A DNA stretch of 64,000 nucleotides from contig OZ022591.1 in assembly GCA_963669155.1 (NCBI GenBank), positions 10,464,081 to 10,528,080 of the forward strand, read 5' to 3'. The notes beneath the pieces were generated by a model. That model was not told where the DNA came from, made no database searches, and was given only the letters and a program-made list of their open reading frames with translations. Below are positions 18,801 through 31,435 of the stretch, one piece after another. This stretch comes from Arbacia lixula. Taxonomy: Eukaryota > Echinodermata > Echinoidea > Arbacioida > Arbaciidae. The number at the start of each line of letters is the position of its first letter. The first letter of the stretch is position 1. Both the position numbers and the translations under genes were made by a program.

Positions 18801-20777
18801 GGGCTGCGGCTAGCGACGGATGCGGAGAAGTGAAGTTTCTCCGATGAGGCTGAAATATGTTCGTGGGCGGCTTCTTTGTTCGGGAGCGCATCGTTTTTCA
18901 TTGTCCATCGTGGTAAACTTCTCGGAGCTCTGCGGTGTAAGAAAGTTTACTTGCCGACCGCGATTGGTCGGATGTTTTGACCGTGGTCGGGCGATTACCG
19001 GAAATACCACGAGTAGGTGACAAACAACAGACTTCGGGAAGAATAGTGTTTCAGTTTCAGGGGGGTCCTTTGTCAAAGTCTCAGCCCAATATATTCACGG
19101 AGATAATAGTTGAGCTGCTATAGTACAAAGAATAAGACGAAGAAAGAGAAAGGGGAGGTAAAGAAAATGTATCACGTACATTGCTGCAAAGAAAGGGTGC
19201 TGTTATTATCATTGTCTTGATGACTGTTTAAGAGTTCAAGCCTGCAGAAGTTGCTGTTCTAGACCGAGTGTAAATGGAGCAGTAGCAGCAAAACAACTAT
19301 TTGTGAATGTGCCTTTAGTTTGTTTGTTATCCAGTATTAATCATGTTAATTATCAACCACCCCCTTTGTTTATTCTACTAGTGTCTCTGCATTACTCCAC
19401 TCAGTATTTACTCTGAATATCCCGTTGCTGTATATGTGTTGAGGTTCCATGGAAATATGTGTTATGTGAAATACTGGCTCTTGATGTGTATAGTCAGGGA
19501 TGTGTTATGGAAGGATAGGAAGCAACTTTCTTTCTTTGAACCCATGTGCCAAGCCGCTGAAAAGTTATGGTGTTTTCAACAGGTGCTGTTCAGGTGTTTG
19601 AACAATTATGAACATGATTGTGTGGCCACGGTTTTTCAGAGAGAACAAAAGAAATGTACAGTCTCATTTCGCTTGTCCCGTTCCGTTAATGGCATTAATA
19701 CTTCCATGAGCACAACAGGTATCAGCAAACACAAATAAACAAGTTTTTCAAGTAAAATATCTCTGCTTCACGCAAACACACACAAACGCCGTTAATGATA
19801 ACACACAGCTTAATATATCATTTTGAGGGTGGTTGAATCTCCCAAATGCACAAGTTGTCGGAAAGTGAAGAAATTGGTCAATTTTGTAAGTAATACAAAT
19901 AGCTTATATGTCCGATTTTTAATGATTCCTCAATACTTTTCGAAAGAAAAGCAGAGTATTAGGATCTGTCATTATCTGCCGTTAACTTCCTTATAGTTTG
20001 CAAACGAATTTGTCAAAAACAAAACGTCTACAGACAAATGGGAAATTAAAGAAACTTCTTTTCAAGTTGACATCAGCTAAATGTCGGCTCGGCACATGGG
20101 ACATCAAAGCATTGTCATGATTATGGAATTCTTTTGACATTCATGAGCACGCTTTAGAACCCATACAGATGTTTGAATGTATTATGCTCGAGTTTCTACT
20201 CCTTCATAACACCCCTCTGGTATAGTGAATCTCACGGTGCTCTCAAAATTCATGTTCTGATGCTCATCTCAATGCTGCAAATCTTAATATTCAGGTTTTA
20301 TCAACACACAATGAATTTCATGCCAAATATGGGCATGTTAGAGATGTGTGAAAGCATGCCAGAATGTCATTTGAGTCTTGCAAAATGTGAACAAAAAACT
20401 GCTGTATTAACATTGTGTCAAAGATGTTCACATTACACAAACATATACGCCCACGATTACAGTGAATGCCATTGCTAAACAGTACAATGCACTCTTGTCA
20501 CATTTTGAAAATATTTGGTATTATACATGTACTGTTTATGGATTATTTGTCCTTGATTATTATAGAGTTTGGAAGTAGTTTGTGATATTCAGTACTCAAC
20601 CATTCTCAATGATATAAGAGGGCAAATACTGACCTTGGACTGGGGGAGAGTTGGAACTTTATCGCCCTCTTATCACATATTCAAGCTTAGATTTGGCGTA
20701 CTTTATTGAAACGAGAAGGAAGGGGCATCCTGCAGAAAAAGGGGGTTATCAAGTCTCCTTAAGCCCGATCAGTGCAT
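18801..20777. other. Intergenic stretch, no gene seen
   Basis: 18801-19080 is still GC-rich on the minus strand and may be the decayed 5' end of the gypsy element, although I recognise no gag or protease motif. From 19080 onward the sequence is AT-rich with only short chance open frames. Confidence 0.5.
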
Positions 20778-20833
20778 TTTTTTTTTAATATTTCAATAAC
20801 ATGAAAGCAGACCATAATGTGGTCAGGAGAGCT
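20775..20833. repeat. Dispersed repeat, copy 1 (matches 27425-27487)
   Basis: A T run is followed by ATAACATGAAAGCAGACC and ATAATGTGGTCAGGAGAGCTCA. The same order recurs at 27425-27487 with very few differences. Confidence 0.75.
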
Positions 20834-21106
20834 CACACATGTGATACCAATGTGTTCCTTGGACCATGACTGTACTTCATTCATTAAACAGGTGAAGTGG
20901 GTGTGTCTTTAGCGTAAGCCTTTTTCTTTTTATAGAAGAAATTTACTGTAATAATACAACTGTAATTTTATAGTTGAATGTTAGAAGGCGGTGTGAAAGG
21001 AGGGGGTATGGTGGTGTAATATTTTTTGGTTAAAGGTCAAAAGCAATATCTGTCAACTTGATCCTTTTACATGTATTACTTGGCATAATGTGTATGCCAT
21101 TATCAT

Positions 21107-21196
21107 GTATGAACACATAAGCAACTATGACTGGTAACATAATTTAGCATTACATAAGCAACTATTATAATACAATAGTTGCTGATGTGTTCATAC
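21107..21196. repeat. Foldback element
   Basis: GTATGAACACATAAGCAACT at 21107-21126 is complementary to 21177-21196 at 19 of 20 positions. A third copy of the inner part (CATAAGCAACTATT) lies at about 21153, giving a nested hairpin. Confidence 0.75.
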
Positions 21197-21437
21197 AATT
21201 TGTATGTCATGACTTTTTTTTTTATAAGCCATTATAATTTTAATTGCACTGAATGTTATTGAGCCAGTCATCGAGACTGGTGTCATGACAGGGTGGCAAG
21301 TGGCACTTGTATACAGCGCTTTTGTAACCGCTTTCCAACACCAACTCCACCAATAATCTTGCTTTTTTTACTTGTATGCATGGCCGCAATACATAATGAT
21401 GTGTCTGGGATTGCCTTTTGCCATGTTTGCCAGTGTG

Positions 21438-21438
21438 A

Positions 21439-21473
<35 letters not shown>

Positions 21474-21480
21474 TGTGTGT
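21438..21480. repeat. (TG)n microsatellite
   Basis: About 20 TG dinucleotides with one GAG interruption. Confidence 0.9.
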
Positions 21481-23604
21481 GCGCAAGTGAATGTGCACGT
21501 GTATCTGTGCAGGGGGTAATTAAGCCTGTTAAGGTGTCAAATATTTCTTAAATTTGTTTAGTCCACTATTAAAGGGAACAAAGCAGACATTTTCTTTTCT
21601 TAGTATGGGCCAAGTTAGTCAAGGACACTATGTCTATATCAATAATTTCGTTCAAAAAGATTGCTGATCTATACATTTTTGGAAAGAGTAATATAAGCCG
21701 GCATGGGGGCCATATTATTGGGGTTTCAATAATTTATGGCCGCAATAATCAACCTTTTTTCGCCTGTTTTTCCCAAACTAAGAACTTGAACTTCCGTCAG
21801 TTACGTTACATAAAAAGACATAGAAAAAATAACACATCTTTGCAACTTAGTTTCCTCAAACTAGGTGCATTCAGAACAACATGTACCAAGTATATAATTA
21901 CTGATGTCATGCCAATCCCCGAAAAAATGTTTTCCATAATTTGTTTGGATACTGCAGTGCAGGTCTAACCTTCTGGTACTGACATGAAAAAAACAACAAG
22001 TAAAAGTTAATATAAGTGCATTCTCCTCCAGCACTCAAAAATATTGGGAAAGGTACCATAAAGTGTAAGGTAGTAAATCGTGGAATTGCCCATATCAATT
22101 ACTTATATAGACATGCCAGGGCCACATATTTGCACGGCATGAGTCAAGATACATGTACATGCACATTAGATGACAGAAATAATGGTTTTCACAATGGCCC
22201 CAAGAATCACGCCTCATCCTCATTTATCCCTAAAATACTTGCATAATTATGTAAATCAATGTCAGAACCTAATTCGATGACTACATATTCTTGATAACAA
22301 ACCAACATTTTCGCACTAGAAGCTGAGACTTTTCAATTAAATTGTCTAGTTGTATAACGGCCACCCACTATTTTAACGACATCTATAGGGCAATTTTGTC
22401 TCACAAAGACTATGTTGACTTAGGGGAATAACCTTTGTTACATTTAATTTGATGCTTGTCTAATATTGTGAGATTTATTAGTAACACTAGCAGTTACAAT
22501 TTCTATTTGACTCTGTAATATACTGTGCGCAATTCTTATTTTCTTTATAAAGGTAACTCCATATGATCGTCTTTACTAGATAAATGCGATAAAATATATG
22601 TACTGGAATGAAGATGCAATCCAAGACAAATCAAGTCAATACCGCATTGCTATCTTTAGGAATATAATACGTACAATAAAAAGTAATTAATCTTAAGTAT
22701 TTATTTTTAACAATAATAATATAGATTTATGTAATCATTTTATTTCATTGTGTGCTCTTTTGGATCTTTATACTGCAAAGCAATAGCTACCATTGACGAT
22801 GACTTGTGAAACCTTGTTTTTTTTAGTAAAGATATGCCTATAGATGTTCTGTAGATGGGTAACTGAGCATAAATTTTCTTCTAAATTCATTGGAAGATTT
22901 CTTACTAAGAAAATAATTTATGTATGACTTCTCTGATATGGAAATCTAAGGGAAATCAATTGTGGATTCCAAACACGTTTTGTATTGAAACATTGACATG
23001 ACATTAAAGCCTATGTTGATATTAGGGAATGTACTTTAATTACATTTGTAAAGGGTAACTGATCATTTCTTGACAAGAAACCACTGATAAAAAGAATCTA
23101 CATGTGAATTAACAATTGTATAAAGATTTGCTATTTTTTTTTCTAAACATATAATGCGCGTGAGGGTATTTTTCTTTTTGTAATATATAGCACTCTCTCA
23201 CCAGCCAGCGGAACCGGTAATACTCTTATACATCAACTGAAGTGAACGTGAATTTCGATTTTATAGACCCTTTGATTTTGTCATTCTGTGATCGAAATAG
23301 GAAAGTAGGGGTGCGGTTTTGAATATATTATTCTGATTCTAGCCACTGCCGGGTCATTTCCTTACACGAACAGGATAGTCAGCGTCTTTATCGGAACAGG
23401 ATAGAGGGTAAGAGGGGTGGGGTGGGGGGGGGGAGAAGTATTTCACCCTCACCCCACCCCCTCCTTTATTTTATTTATTTTTATTTTATTTGTGTGACTT
23501 TTTTTTTTCCTTCTTCAAATGTGTTTTTGTGTTAGTCTTTGGTATTGTTATCTTTGATCTTTGTATTAATTGTATTTGAATGTTACATATTTTGTTATGT
23601 TTAC

Positions 23605-23697
23605 GTGATTTGTATCACAGGGCTCCTTTGGAAAGCAGTCCTCGAGACTGAAAGGACTACCCTGTCTAAATAAAACGTGAAATAAATAAATAAAGAA
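23605..23697 (+). mobile_element. Possible LINE 3' tail
   Basis: GGGCTCCTTTGGAAAGCAGT, then ACTGAAAGGACTACCCTG, then AAATAAATAAATAAA resembles the 3' end of CR1-like LINEs, which end in short tandem A-rich units. A similar decayed copy lies at 53815-53890. The family assignment is from memory. Confidence 0.5.
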
Positions 23698-25872
23698 AGA
23701 AATGTTATTTGTTTTCTTCTTTCTTTATTTACATATTATCACTTATTGTGTAGGTGTATATTGAAACTGAATCTGGTGCTGTATAAGTTATTCTTTTAAC
23801 CGTGTGATGGATGCATGAGTGTTGCAACTCAACATACACATTTCTTAGCAACTTAATGTACATATACATGCATTTCTTTGTGTCTGTAGATGTTTTTAAG
23901 AGGAAATTTAAGAAAATGCATCAATATGTTCACATCTATCATCAGAAAGCATCTGTTTATTTAATGTGTTGTGTATATTCTGTTAATGTCAAGTACTAAA
24001 TGTGTGTGTACACTGGGTTTGCTGGTCTGAGGCATACCCATTTTGAGAAGGACAAGATCCTTTTTAAAATGGCAGTACCTACTCAATATCTTTGTGTATA
24101 TTATTGTTCAAAAGCATTGTTGTTGCATATTGTTATCTGATAGAGCATAATATTCTAGAATAATTAGTATCACATCTGTAGTATAACCTCGCTAATGTAT
24201 GATATCATTTTATTGCAAAAAAAAAAAAATCACACATGTATCCAATCTTTTGTATTGCGCTGAAATACAAGTATTTGAACTTTTCATATATCTAGCAGAC
24301 TTGAAAGTCACACTAGTTAAAGCATCAATTGTGAACTTTGCATACAGACATTTTTATGAAAAAGTAAGTTACCAGAGTGCACGCATGTTTATTGCTTGTG
24401 AGGAGATCTGGATTTTTGAGTCTAAAAGAATTGGGGTATTTATTTGCAAGAAATTCGAAGCCCACCCCTCCCCCAGAACAGAAAATGAAATCATACAGCA
24501 AAATCAGGTTTTACACAATGGGCACATATTTTGCTTATATTCATAAAAAACGGTGCATGTATTTTTTAATCTGTGTGTGATTCAGTCAGGCATATTTCTT
24601 AGACCTTGACCTGAAAGAAACTTTATTCTGTATCAATCAGTGTTTTGATGAATCATGTTAAACGTATATAAATATGTGATTAGTCACATTGTTACCCATA
24701 AGGAGATATTTGTGAATGGTCTCATGCAAAGATTTCAATAAAATCTGAACTTGAAAGATTAAATGATAATGGTGATTCCTAGCATTTCTATTTTGATGTC
24801 AGAATTAGGCTTACATAGCATGGACATTCTCTATGCACAGTCTGTATACTAAAGCACATAATGGTAACCAAGGAGAAAGTTCTCCAGTACCAGCAATGTG
24901 ATGCTTTATATATGGCAAAGTTGTCTCTTGAAATTGATTTAAAGTTAAACATAACCATTGAAGATTAATGTCTTACAGAACTTCTCTTTCTGCCCATTTC
25001 AATAAAAAAAAGGTTACATCATATAAACTGTATTATTGGCTTAAACGAGAAGATATCCCCTTGTTCTCCATTTCCTTTCTCAATTAAACGCTTGCAGACT
25101 ATCAGTCGTTTTGTCATTAATCTCTTACTCAAAAATCTACTCCAGGCTAAAATATATTTTGTTAACTTCTCCATGTGGGCCGCTGTTTTCTATGCCTCAT
25201 TGAAAATTACACAGACTTCATGTAAATTGGCGGTTTAATCTATTGTGCTTAGAATTATCAAATTAATTTCTTACTGAAATTTATTTCCTGATATTAATTT
25301 CTAACTGAATTAGACAATTGCTTACGCATATGCATCTGAACAAAAGCATAATATTTATCGTCTCGCAAGCGTGACGATCTTGCCACCATTCTGTAAAAAA
25401 GACATATTTTCAGTCTTTCATATCTATTTTCCAAAACCGTAAGGACTATCAACTTCACCCCTTCTCCTACGAGGTTTGATGTGACAGGGTTGTGCTTTAC
25501 TCATCATTTTGCGACTTAATTTCATGCACCACTTTTGATCATTAGATGATAGTGCTTCTCTTTCCCCGCTTTTTCTTCAATTATATTTTTGCTTTTATGA
25601 TTTTTTTCTTTACATACATGTACTGTAATTGACATTCTTTTGAATGAATCATAAAAATGAATATTCCCGCAGCAGCATCTAACTGTCGCAGCCCGTGTTA
25701 GTTGGTAGATTGGCTGCTCCATCTATCCATTGATTGATTCTATCCACCTTCGCTCTTGTCTGCCCTTCCTTTGTCTTGCCGACCCGGTACGGTATGGTGG
25801 CCAGCTGTATGTACAGTATAGGGAGAGAGAAAGTAAGAGGAATATGTAGTGGGAGAGAAAGTAAGAGAGATA
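23698..25872. other. Intergenic stretch, nothing recognised
   Basis: AT-rich sequence without splice-linked coding stretches, RNA genes or clear repeats. Confidence 0.5.
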
Positions 25873-26560
25873 CACTGGACTCCAAAAGTTTAGGAACACC
25901 TGCATTTAGTGTATAATTGGTAGGCTTTGTTGATATTCAGGCTCATAGCCATAGTTCAAGTTTTGTTTTAAAGTGAATAGTATATAAGAATGTACATTTT
26001 ATCCTTGATTCAAACAAATTATACTCTATTAAATGGCTGCCTACCAGTCAATATGGCATTAAATCAAAATGCTAACCTTTTTATTACATTCGCGTAATCT
26101 AGATATCCAGAGCTTTTCACCATTATACAGGGTTAAATGCGCAACTTCATTCATTTTTCCTTTTCCTAGTTGGAAGTCAAACACACAAATAAAATTAAAC
26201 AATATTTAGTGTTTCACTGGTATGGAAACCTCTTTTTTAAATTCAAAACATAAATGACAAGAAAGGAGATTGAAATCTGTAGACTGGGGCGGCCAATCCA
26301 TGATTGCCAGGTCTTGTGTCTCTTTCTGTTTCTTCAAGTAGCCTTTGCATATTCTTTGAATAGTCTTGACATGTGCTTTGGGTCATTGTCCTACTGGAAA
26401 ACGAACCCTCCTCCGATCAGGCGTTTCCCTGAAGGGATTGCCTTCCGCTGTAGGATTGAATGATAGCCTTGCTGGTTGGGGATACCCTCTTCTCTGTGCA
26501 AATAAGAAAGATTGGATGATATCAGAGATAAGGGCCATGTTGCAGTTATGTTTTCCTGGT
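25873..26560 (-). mobile_element. Tc1/mariner transposon remnant
   Basis: The minus strand encodes fragments of a Tc1-type DD34E transposase: QQGYHSILQRKAIPSGKR, then FVFQ-stop-DNDPKH (normally QQDNDPKH), then MDWPPQS, the region normally followed by PDLN. A stop and frameshifts make it inactive. The 3' end has a TA dinucleotide at 25871-25872 followed by CACTGGACTCCAAAAGTTTA, an inverted-repeat-like terminus. The matching 5' end was not found, so the element is truncated. Confidence 0.8.
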
Positions 26561-27036
26561 AGCTAACATTGATGGTAAGGTAGAATAATTTTAAACCTAT
26601 ATGCAACATTCTCCAGAAAAGGATAGAAAATCAATGGACAAAAAAAACGGGCAGAAAAATAATAAGAAGAGGAATATGGAATAATGAAAATCGGAACAAC
26701 AAAGATGATAAGGCTCTGGTTGATTGTTGTCATCAAAGATAGAAGGAAAACAACAATTAAAGTGAATATTTCAAGAACAAAAAAATAAAAGGTTAAGCGA
26801 TGGTATTGCCAGGAGTTCAGGTGTCGTGACTTCGGGCTTCCGCAATTAAGCTCATAACCCTTACCGACTACCATTAGTTCCCTTCTGGTATGGCGACCGG
26901 CCCATCGCGTATCTCTTCCTACCTCCTAAAAACTGTAGCCTATAAAAACTATAGACTCTAACTCTTTAGGGGAGGAACAAGGGTGATCCCAATGCCTTTG
27001 CCGGGCCATCCGACAATCCTTGAACCTTGGTTTTGC

Positions 27037-27125
27037 AACCTTGGAGTTAGCGGGTTTCGAACCCGTGCTCGCTAGCACGAGTGTGAGGTAGTCCCGGCGC
27101 TTACCCTACCACTAGGCTATAAGAC
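27037..27125 (-). tRNA. tRNA-like sequence with a long variable arm (pseudogene or SINE head)
   Basis: Minus strand: an A-box-like TAGCCTAGTGGTAGGG and a B-box GGTTCGAAACC, with a hairpin CGTGCT-AGCG-AGCACG between the anticodon and T arms, as in Ser or Leu tRNAs. The anticodon arm is not well formed and the acceptor stem does not pair. It is tRNA-derived but unlikely to be functional. Confidence 0.5.
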
Positions 27126-27197
27126 GTCGGTGGTTTTGCTTGGTGATTTTAGCGTATAGACTATTCGTTTCAAATCAACGAGAAAAAAACCAAAAGA

Positions 27198-27271
27198 GCA
27201 TCTTTGTCAGGAATCGAACTCACGACCTTCAGGTTATCAGTCTGACGCTCTACCAACTGAGCCAACAGACC
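27198..27271 (-). tRNA. tRNA-Ile(GAT)-like pseudogene
   Basis: Minus strand from 27271: GGTCTGTTGGCTCAG, then TTGGTAGAGC, an anticodon loop CTGATAA (GAT at the anticodon position) and a T loop TTCGATT. The D arm is intact and the anticodon stem has one mismatch (A31-C39). The 3' T-stem has lost a base and the acceptor stem pairs at only four of seven positions, so it is probably a pseudogene or SINE head. Cytosolic tRNA-Ile(GAT) is also unusual in animals. Confidence 0.55.
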
Positions 27272-27424
27272 GATTGCTGATGTTGGTACCTTTTCAAAGA
27301 GTATTAAACATATAAACTTGCAGATTGTCAACAAGTTTTTATAAGTGAGGTAATTTTCTTTTTTTATATAAAGAAACGTGCAATTTATGAAAAAAATCAC
27401 ATGAGGGAGGGGGGGATTTGTTGT

Positions 27425-27487
27425 GCATTTTTTTTTTAAATATTTCGATAACATGAAAGCAGACCATAATGTGGTCAGGAGAGCTCA
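27425..27487. repeat. Dispersed repeat, copy 2 (matches 20775-20833)
   Basis: Shares a T run, ATAACATGAAAGCAGACC and GTGGTCAGGAGAGCTCA in the same order as the first copy. Confidence 0.75.
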
Positions 27488-28121
27488 TTTGTTGTATCCT
27501 GAAAGTGACCCGAGAGCCCTCTAAATCTGATACAATCTTGTAGTAACATGAACTATGATATGACATCTTATATGCTGTGAGATAATTGGCCATTGAAATG
27601 TTCCTACTTTTCCATGGCGCCCGCTTTTCTCTCCGTCTCTCTCCCAACCTCCTCTCTCTCCACCTCTCTCTCTCCCTCCTCTTCTCTCTCTCTCTCTACC
27701 CACCCCCACCTCTATTTCTCTCAAGCCATCTTCGTTGTTCTTTTCTCTTCCGATACAAGCATTCTTTCATATAGAGGACCGAAGTGGTGTCATCATATGA
27801 ACATGTTGTCAAGACAAATTGGCTCTAAACAAACTCACTCCACTGAGAGGTTTACCTGTCCAATACACTATATCGGGCTAGTGTCCGACACTCTCAATTA
27901 CATTCCCCGTTGTAATCACCGCTGCTTGTTCTGCCCGTATTGTTTAGAGCCATTTGTCTTTGACAATAATGTTCAAATGGCGTAACACTTCGGTACTCTA
28001 TATTCAGATAAGCAGACGTAGACGGTTGCTTATTTTCTCCACAAATATACATTTTATTCTTGAATGCATCAACATTTTCAAATTCATGACATATATCAAT
28101 ACGGTAATGATGAAACTGATC

Positions 28122-28500
28122 CATGTATAATTATGTAAATGCTCATTGCTTTGATGAAGGAAACACTCAAATATCTATTGTGGATGCAGAGAATTGTCCT
28201 AGTCAAAACTCAATTCAAACAGTGATGCAACACATTGGTAATTGTCGACAAAAACTCTCCTGAATATAAAAAGTCATGTTGTTTTCTTACATAGTATTTC
28301 TTACATATACTGATCATGTATAATCATGTAAATGCTCATTGCTTTGATGAAGGAAACACTCAAATATCTATATTGTGGATGCAGAGAATTTTCCTAGTCA
28401 AAATTCAATTCAAACAGTGATGCAACACCTTGGCAATTCTCGACAAAAACTCTCCTGAATATAAAAAGTCATGTTGTTTTCTTACATATTATTTGCTGGC
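28122..28500. repeat. Two-copy tandem duplication, 193-bp period
   Basis: Copies start at 28122 and 28315 with CATGTATAA.TATGTAAATG and stay about 95% identical through ACAAAAACTCTCCTGAATAT to TTTCTTACATA. It is a recent duplication with no coding content. Confidence 0.92.
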
Positions 28501-30248
28501 TGAGCGTCCTCCCCCCCCCCCCCCTCCCCACAAAAATACAACTAAAATCAGAGTAAGAAAGTAAAATAATTTCTTACAATATAAAATTGAAAATGAGAAT
28601 GAAGGATATTAGGTGGGATATGTGACAAACAAACATTTTATTTCAAGAACTAAAAATAAAAAAACACATACCTGTTCTTTTATGATGCTGTCTTTATTAA
28701 ACGCATAGAAATATAACTTTTTGAATTCTTATTTATTCCATCCTTAAAAAGATAAGTACATTTATACTAGGATCCCTTATACCATAGTCACAACCAGCCG
28801 TCCGTGTTTTTCTACGTGGAGTTTGAAGCTTGCTTGCCGACTTCTACGATCCTGCGTCGTCCTTGCGTCCGACGCAAGGAGTTTCAGCGAAACCCGACGC
28901 AGACCACAAGCAGAGAGAAGCATATATGTATATGTGAAGGAACATCTCGGGGGAAATCAAGAAAAACCGAGCTGTACACTCTAAAATGCAAAGAAGCTAG
29001 GCCACTTGAATCACCAATTAGATACTTCACACACGCCAACACTGATTCTGATAACATGAATATATAGATATACAATGTACATGATGGATAGCGTATATCG
29101 TTGGAGATTCACATGCAATAGAATGTCATTCGAGAGAGAAATGGTTTGTTCAAACATTGCTTTCCTCAATTAAATACAACCACAATTATTCTGCTTCTTA
29201 TAGAGAATGAATTCCATGTCGTGTTCTTGCATCAATACTGTGCACTTCACATGCTATTACTTGCAACACAGGCGTGTGTGTGACGGGGATATGTGTCGAA
29301 CAATGATCCATGCCGCCGGTCTCTCACACTCATACATCATGGGACGACTTTCCCTTATATGTGCAGTATTGAGAATTTAACGTGCTTCACACAATCCTTT
29401 AATCCTAATACTCGACGGGGGTGCATTATTCCCCCATCCCCCGTCAATTTTTTGTCGGTACTTCCGAACACCTCAATATTTCGAAACGAACATGGTTTTT
29501 TTTCTGATCCTTTCCGCACATTTTGATACCAAATTTATGACGATCGGACCTACCGTGCCGATATCAGATTACGTTTGCCAAACATATGTCAGTGACATTT
29601 CGTTATTTTTCTATAAGACTGAGCACAACCATACGGACAAAATCATGCAGGAGATTTCCCATTTTATGTAAATACTTTTCTAATAGGTAGTGTAAATAAC
29701 ACACACAAACCCACATACATCCAGATTCACACACACTGACACCCAAATCGCAAAATGCGCTTGACGAAAAACAATGAAATACGTGAGAAATAATTACCAC
29801 AACCTATCCTTTTTTCAGGAATTGATGAGGGATTTGTGAAAGACATTTGTACCAGAAATTGATATTCCTGAGGCTTTATCTATTGATTTCTTGCATAAAT
29901 GAGCATACATTATTGAATTTAAAAAAAAAAGGCACTTTCGTAAATTTAGCTATACAACTTGTAGAGTACATAATTCTTGACCTTCATGAAAAAAATTGAG
30001 GGAATCGGGCGGCCCATGGCCATAATGCCCCCCCCCCCCCCCTAACATGCTTTGAAATACCCCGGTAGTATTAGGGTTAAGAGAAGTGGTGTCATTCTTT
30101 GTTCAAAAGTATTCATGCATGCAATCCAACTTTTCGTGAAATAATTCATCGATCATGATTTGCCTTGTGGTCTGTCCAAGCTATCTTGATAGTTAATGAC
30201 TGCTTGATATACTATCTCTCTCTCTCTCTCTCTATCTCTGGGTGCTTT
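28501..30248. other. Intergenic stretch with homopolymers
   Basis: C runs at 28511-28524 and 30028-30042, a TAGTCACAACCAGCC/GACGCAAGG block at about 28785-28880 that echoes the foldback at 44259-44414, and a (TC)n tract at about 30210-30235. No gene is seen. Confidence 0.5.
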
Positions 30249-30365
30249 GCCGTGTGACGTAGGCGATCATGGAGTGCCACAAAGTTCTCTGTACTGAGCT
30301 CTTTGTATTTGATATTGCATATCATGGTAAACCAGTCAGTCAGGATGCTTATCAACACAATCCTT
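30249..30365 (+). repeat. Dispersed repeat, possibly a LINE reverse-transcriptase scrap (copy 1)
   Basis: TGACGTAGGCGATCATGGAG then TGCCACAA.TCTCTGT.CTGAGC is shared with 50016 onward and, more weakly, with 44716 onward. The 50016 copy translates as [12 protein letters not shown], close to the GVPQGSVLGPLLF motif of LINE reverse transcriptases. All three copies are short and broken. Confidence 0.5.
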
Positions 30366-30849
30366 CTTCCCATGCCCCATACCCCTGGTTCTTTTTCATC
30401 AATCCAAACTCTTTCAAGTAAACTTTACACAGTATACGACGTACAAAATCTCAACCTTCAGATTCTTGGCTCACATATTAGTTTCATGATATACATACAT
30501 GATAATGAAACATTCTTCTTTGTGTGACATAACACATACAGCTATGACTTGAGTGATATGTCACAAGTTAGGTAAATACTCGTTCTAAGCATATCTGAAT
30601 ATGATCCGCTATTACGGTGAACATGTCTACTGACTGTCCAATGGGTGGATACAAAATACCTTTTGTTCCCCTGCATCAGTTATAAACTAATGCTCAATAC
30701 CCTAAAGGAGATGCAGTCCGCTGGTTCAATAATGATGTGCGAGTTTCGGCATGTAAACAATTAAGATTGGCGGTTATTTCTGACCAGTCAATCCTAAAGC
30801 TCGCAGCTTAATCAAGAGAGAGATGTGTCACTGATATTTATATCGGACA

Positions 30850-31310
30850 TGTGTGGAGTTACCCCGGTGTTCCTCTGTGGGAAAGTCCACCCTTCAATGA
30901 CCTCTCCTTAAGGAGAGATGTCGCGTTGATTAGTTGAGCTACCTCTGCACGTTCTCTTCAAATCGTTCCAAAGCTTATCCGTTAATTCATCGTGACCTTT
31001 ATTTTAGGCAAGATTTAGAGTTGATTTGTTGCGCTAGCTCAGCGGGCTCTCTTTCTCCCTTACCATTTTGTCAAGTTTCGCAAAAGTTCATCCTCATGGC
31101 ATCTCTGGTAGGAGGGATTTCTTGTTCATTTGTCAAGCTGGCTGCGCGGATTAATTATCTCCCTCTCTCATCCTTCGTTAAGTCGTGGCAAAGTCCATCC
31201 TACAGTCTATAGTGACCACTCCTTTAGGAAGATTTAGCCTAGTGTTCATTTGTTGAGCTCCGCGAGTTCTCGACAATCTTCCTCACTCATTCTACTTTAA
31301 TTCGGCCTGC
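30850..31310. repeat. Degenerate tandem array, about 4 units of about 110 bp
   Basis: A pattern recurs four times: a TCG..GCAAAGTCCATCC-like start, ATGACC, TAGGAGAGATTT, GTTGATTTGTTGAGCT, GCGAGTTCTCT. It begins near 30878, 30965, 31073 and 31182. The units are strongly diverged, so the array is old. Confidence 0.65.
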
Positions 31311-31348
31311 TTTGGCGCTTAGTACAGTAGCGTCCCCGCCGACGACGG

Positions 31349-31435
31349 AATTCTTATGGAATTCTCGCTTTCCTTCATACATTAATGAATCATTATGAAT
31401 TATGATTCCCCAAGATGTAAATTACTGCTGAGTTT
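31349..31435. repeat. 87-bp direct repeat, copy 1
   Basis: AATTCTTATGGAATTCTCGC to ACTGCTGAGTTT recurs at 31725-31811 with two differences (period 376). This copy overlaps the 3' end of the TMEM53-like pseudogene; the other lies in the intron upstream of that exon. Confidence 0.95.

Larger units (their letters stand above)
20834..23600. other. Intergenic stretch with a foldback and a (TG)n tract
   Basis: It contains the foldback at 21107-21196 and a (TG)n microsatellite at about 21438-21480. No coding evidence was found in the rest. Confidence 0.5.

Noticed and set aside
25873-26560. The plus-strand 69-codon frame over the Tc1 region as a gene
   Set aside because: Transposase motifs read on the opposite strand; the plus-strand frame is antisense noise.
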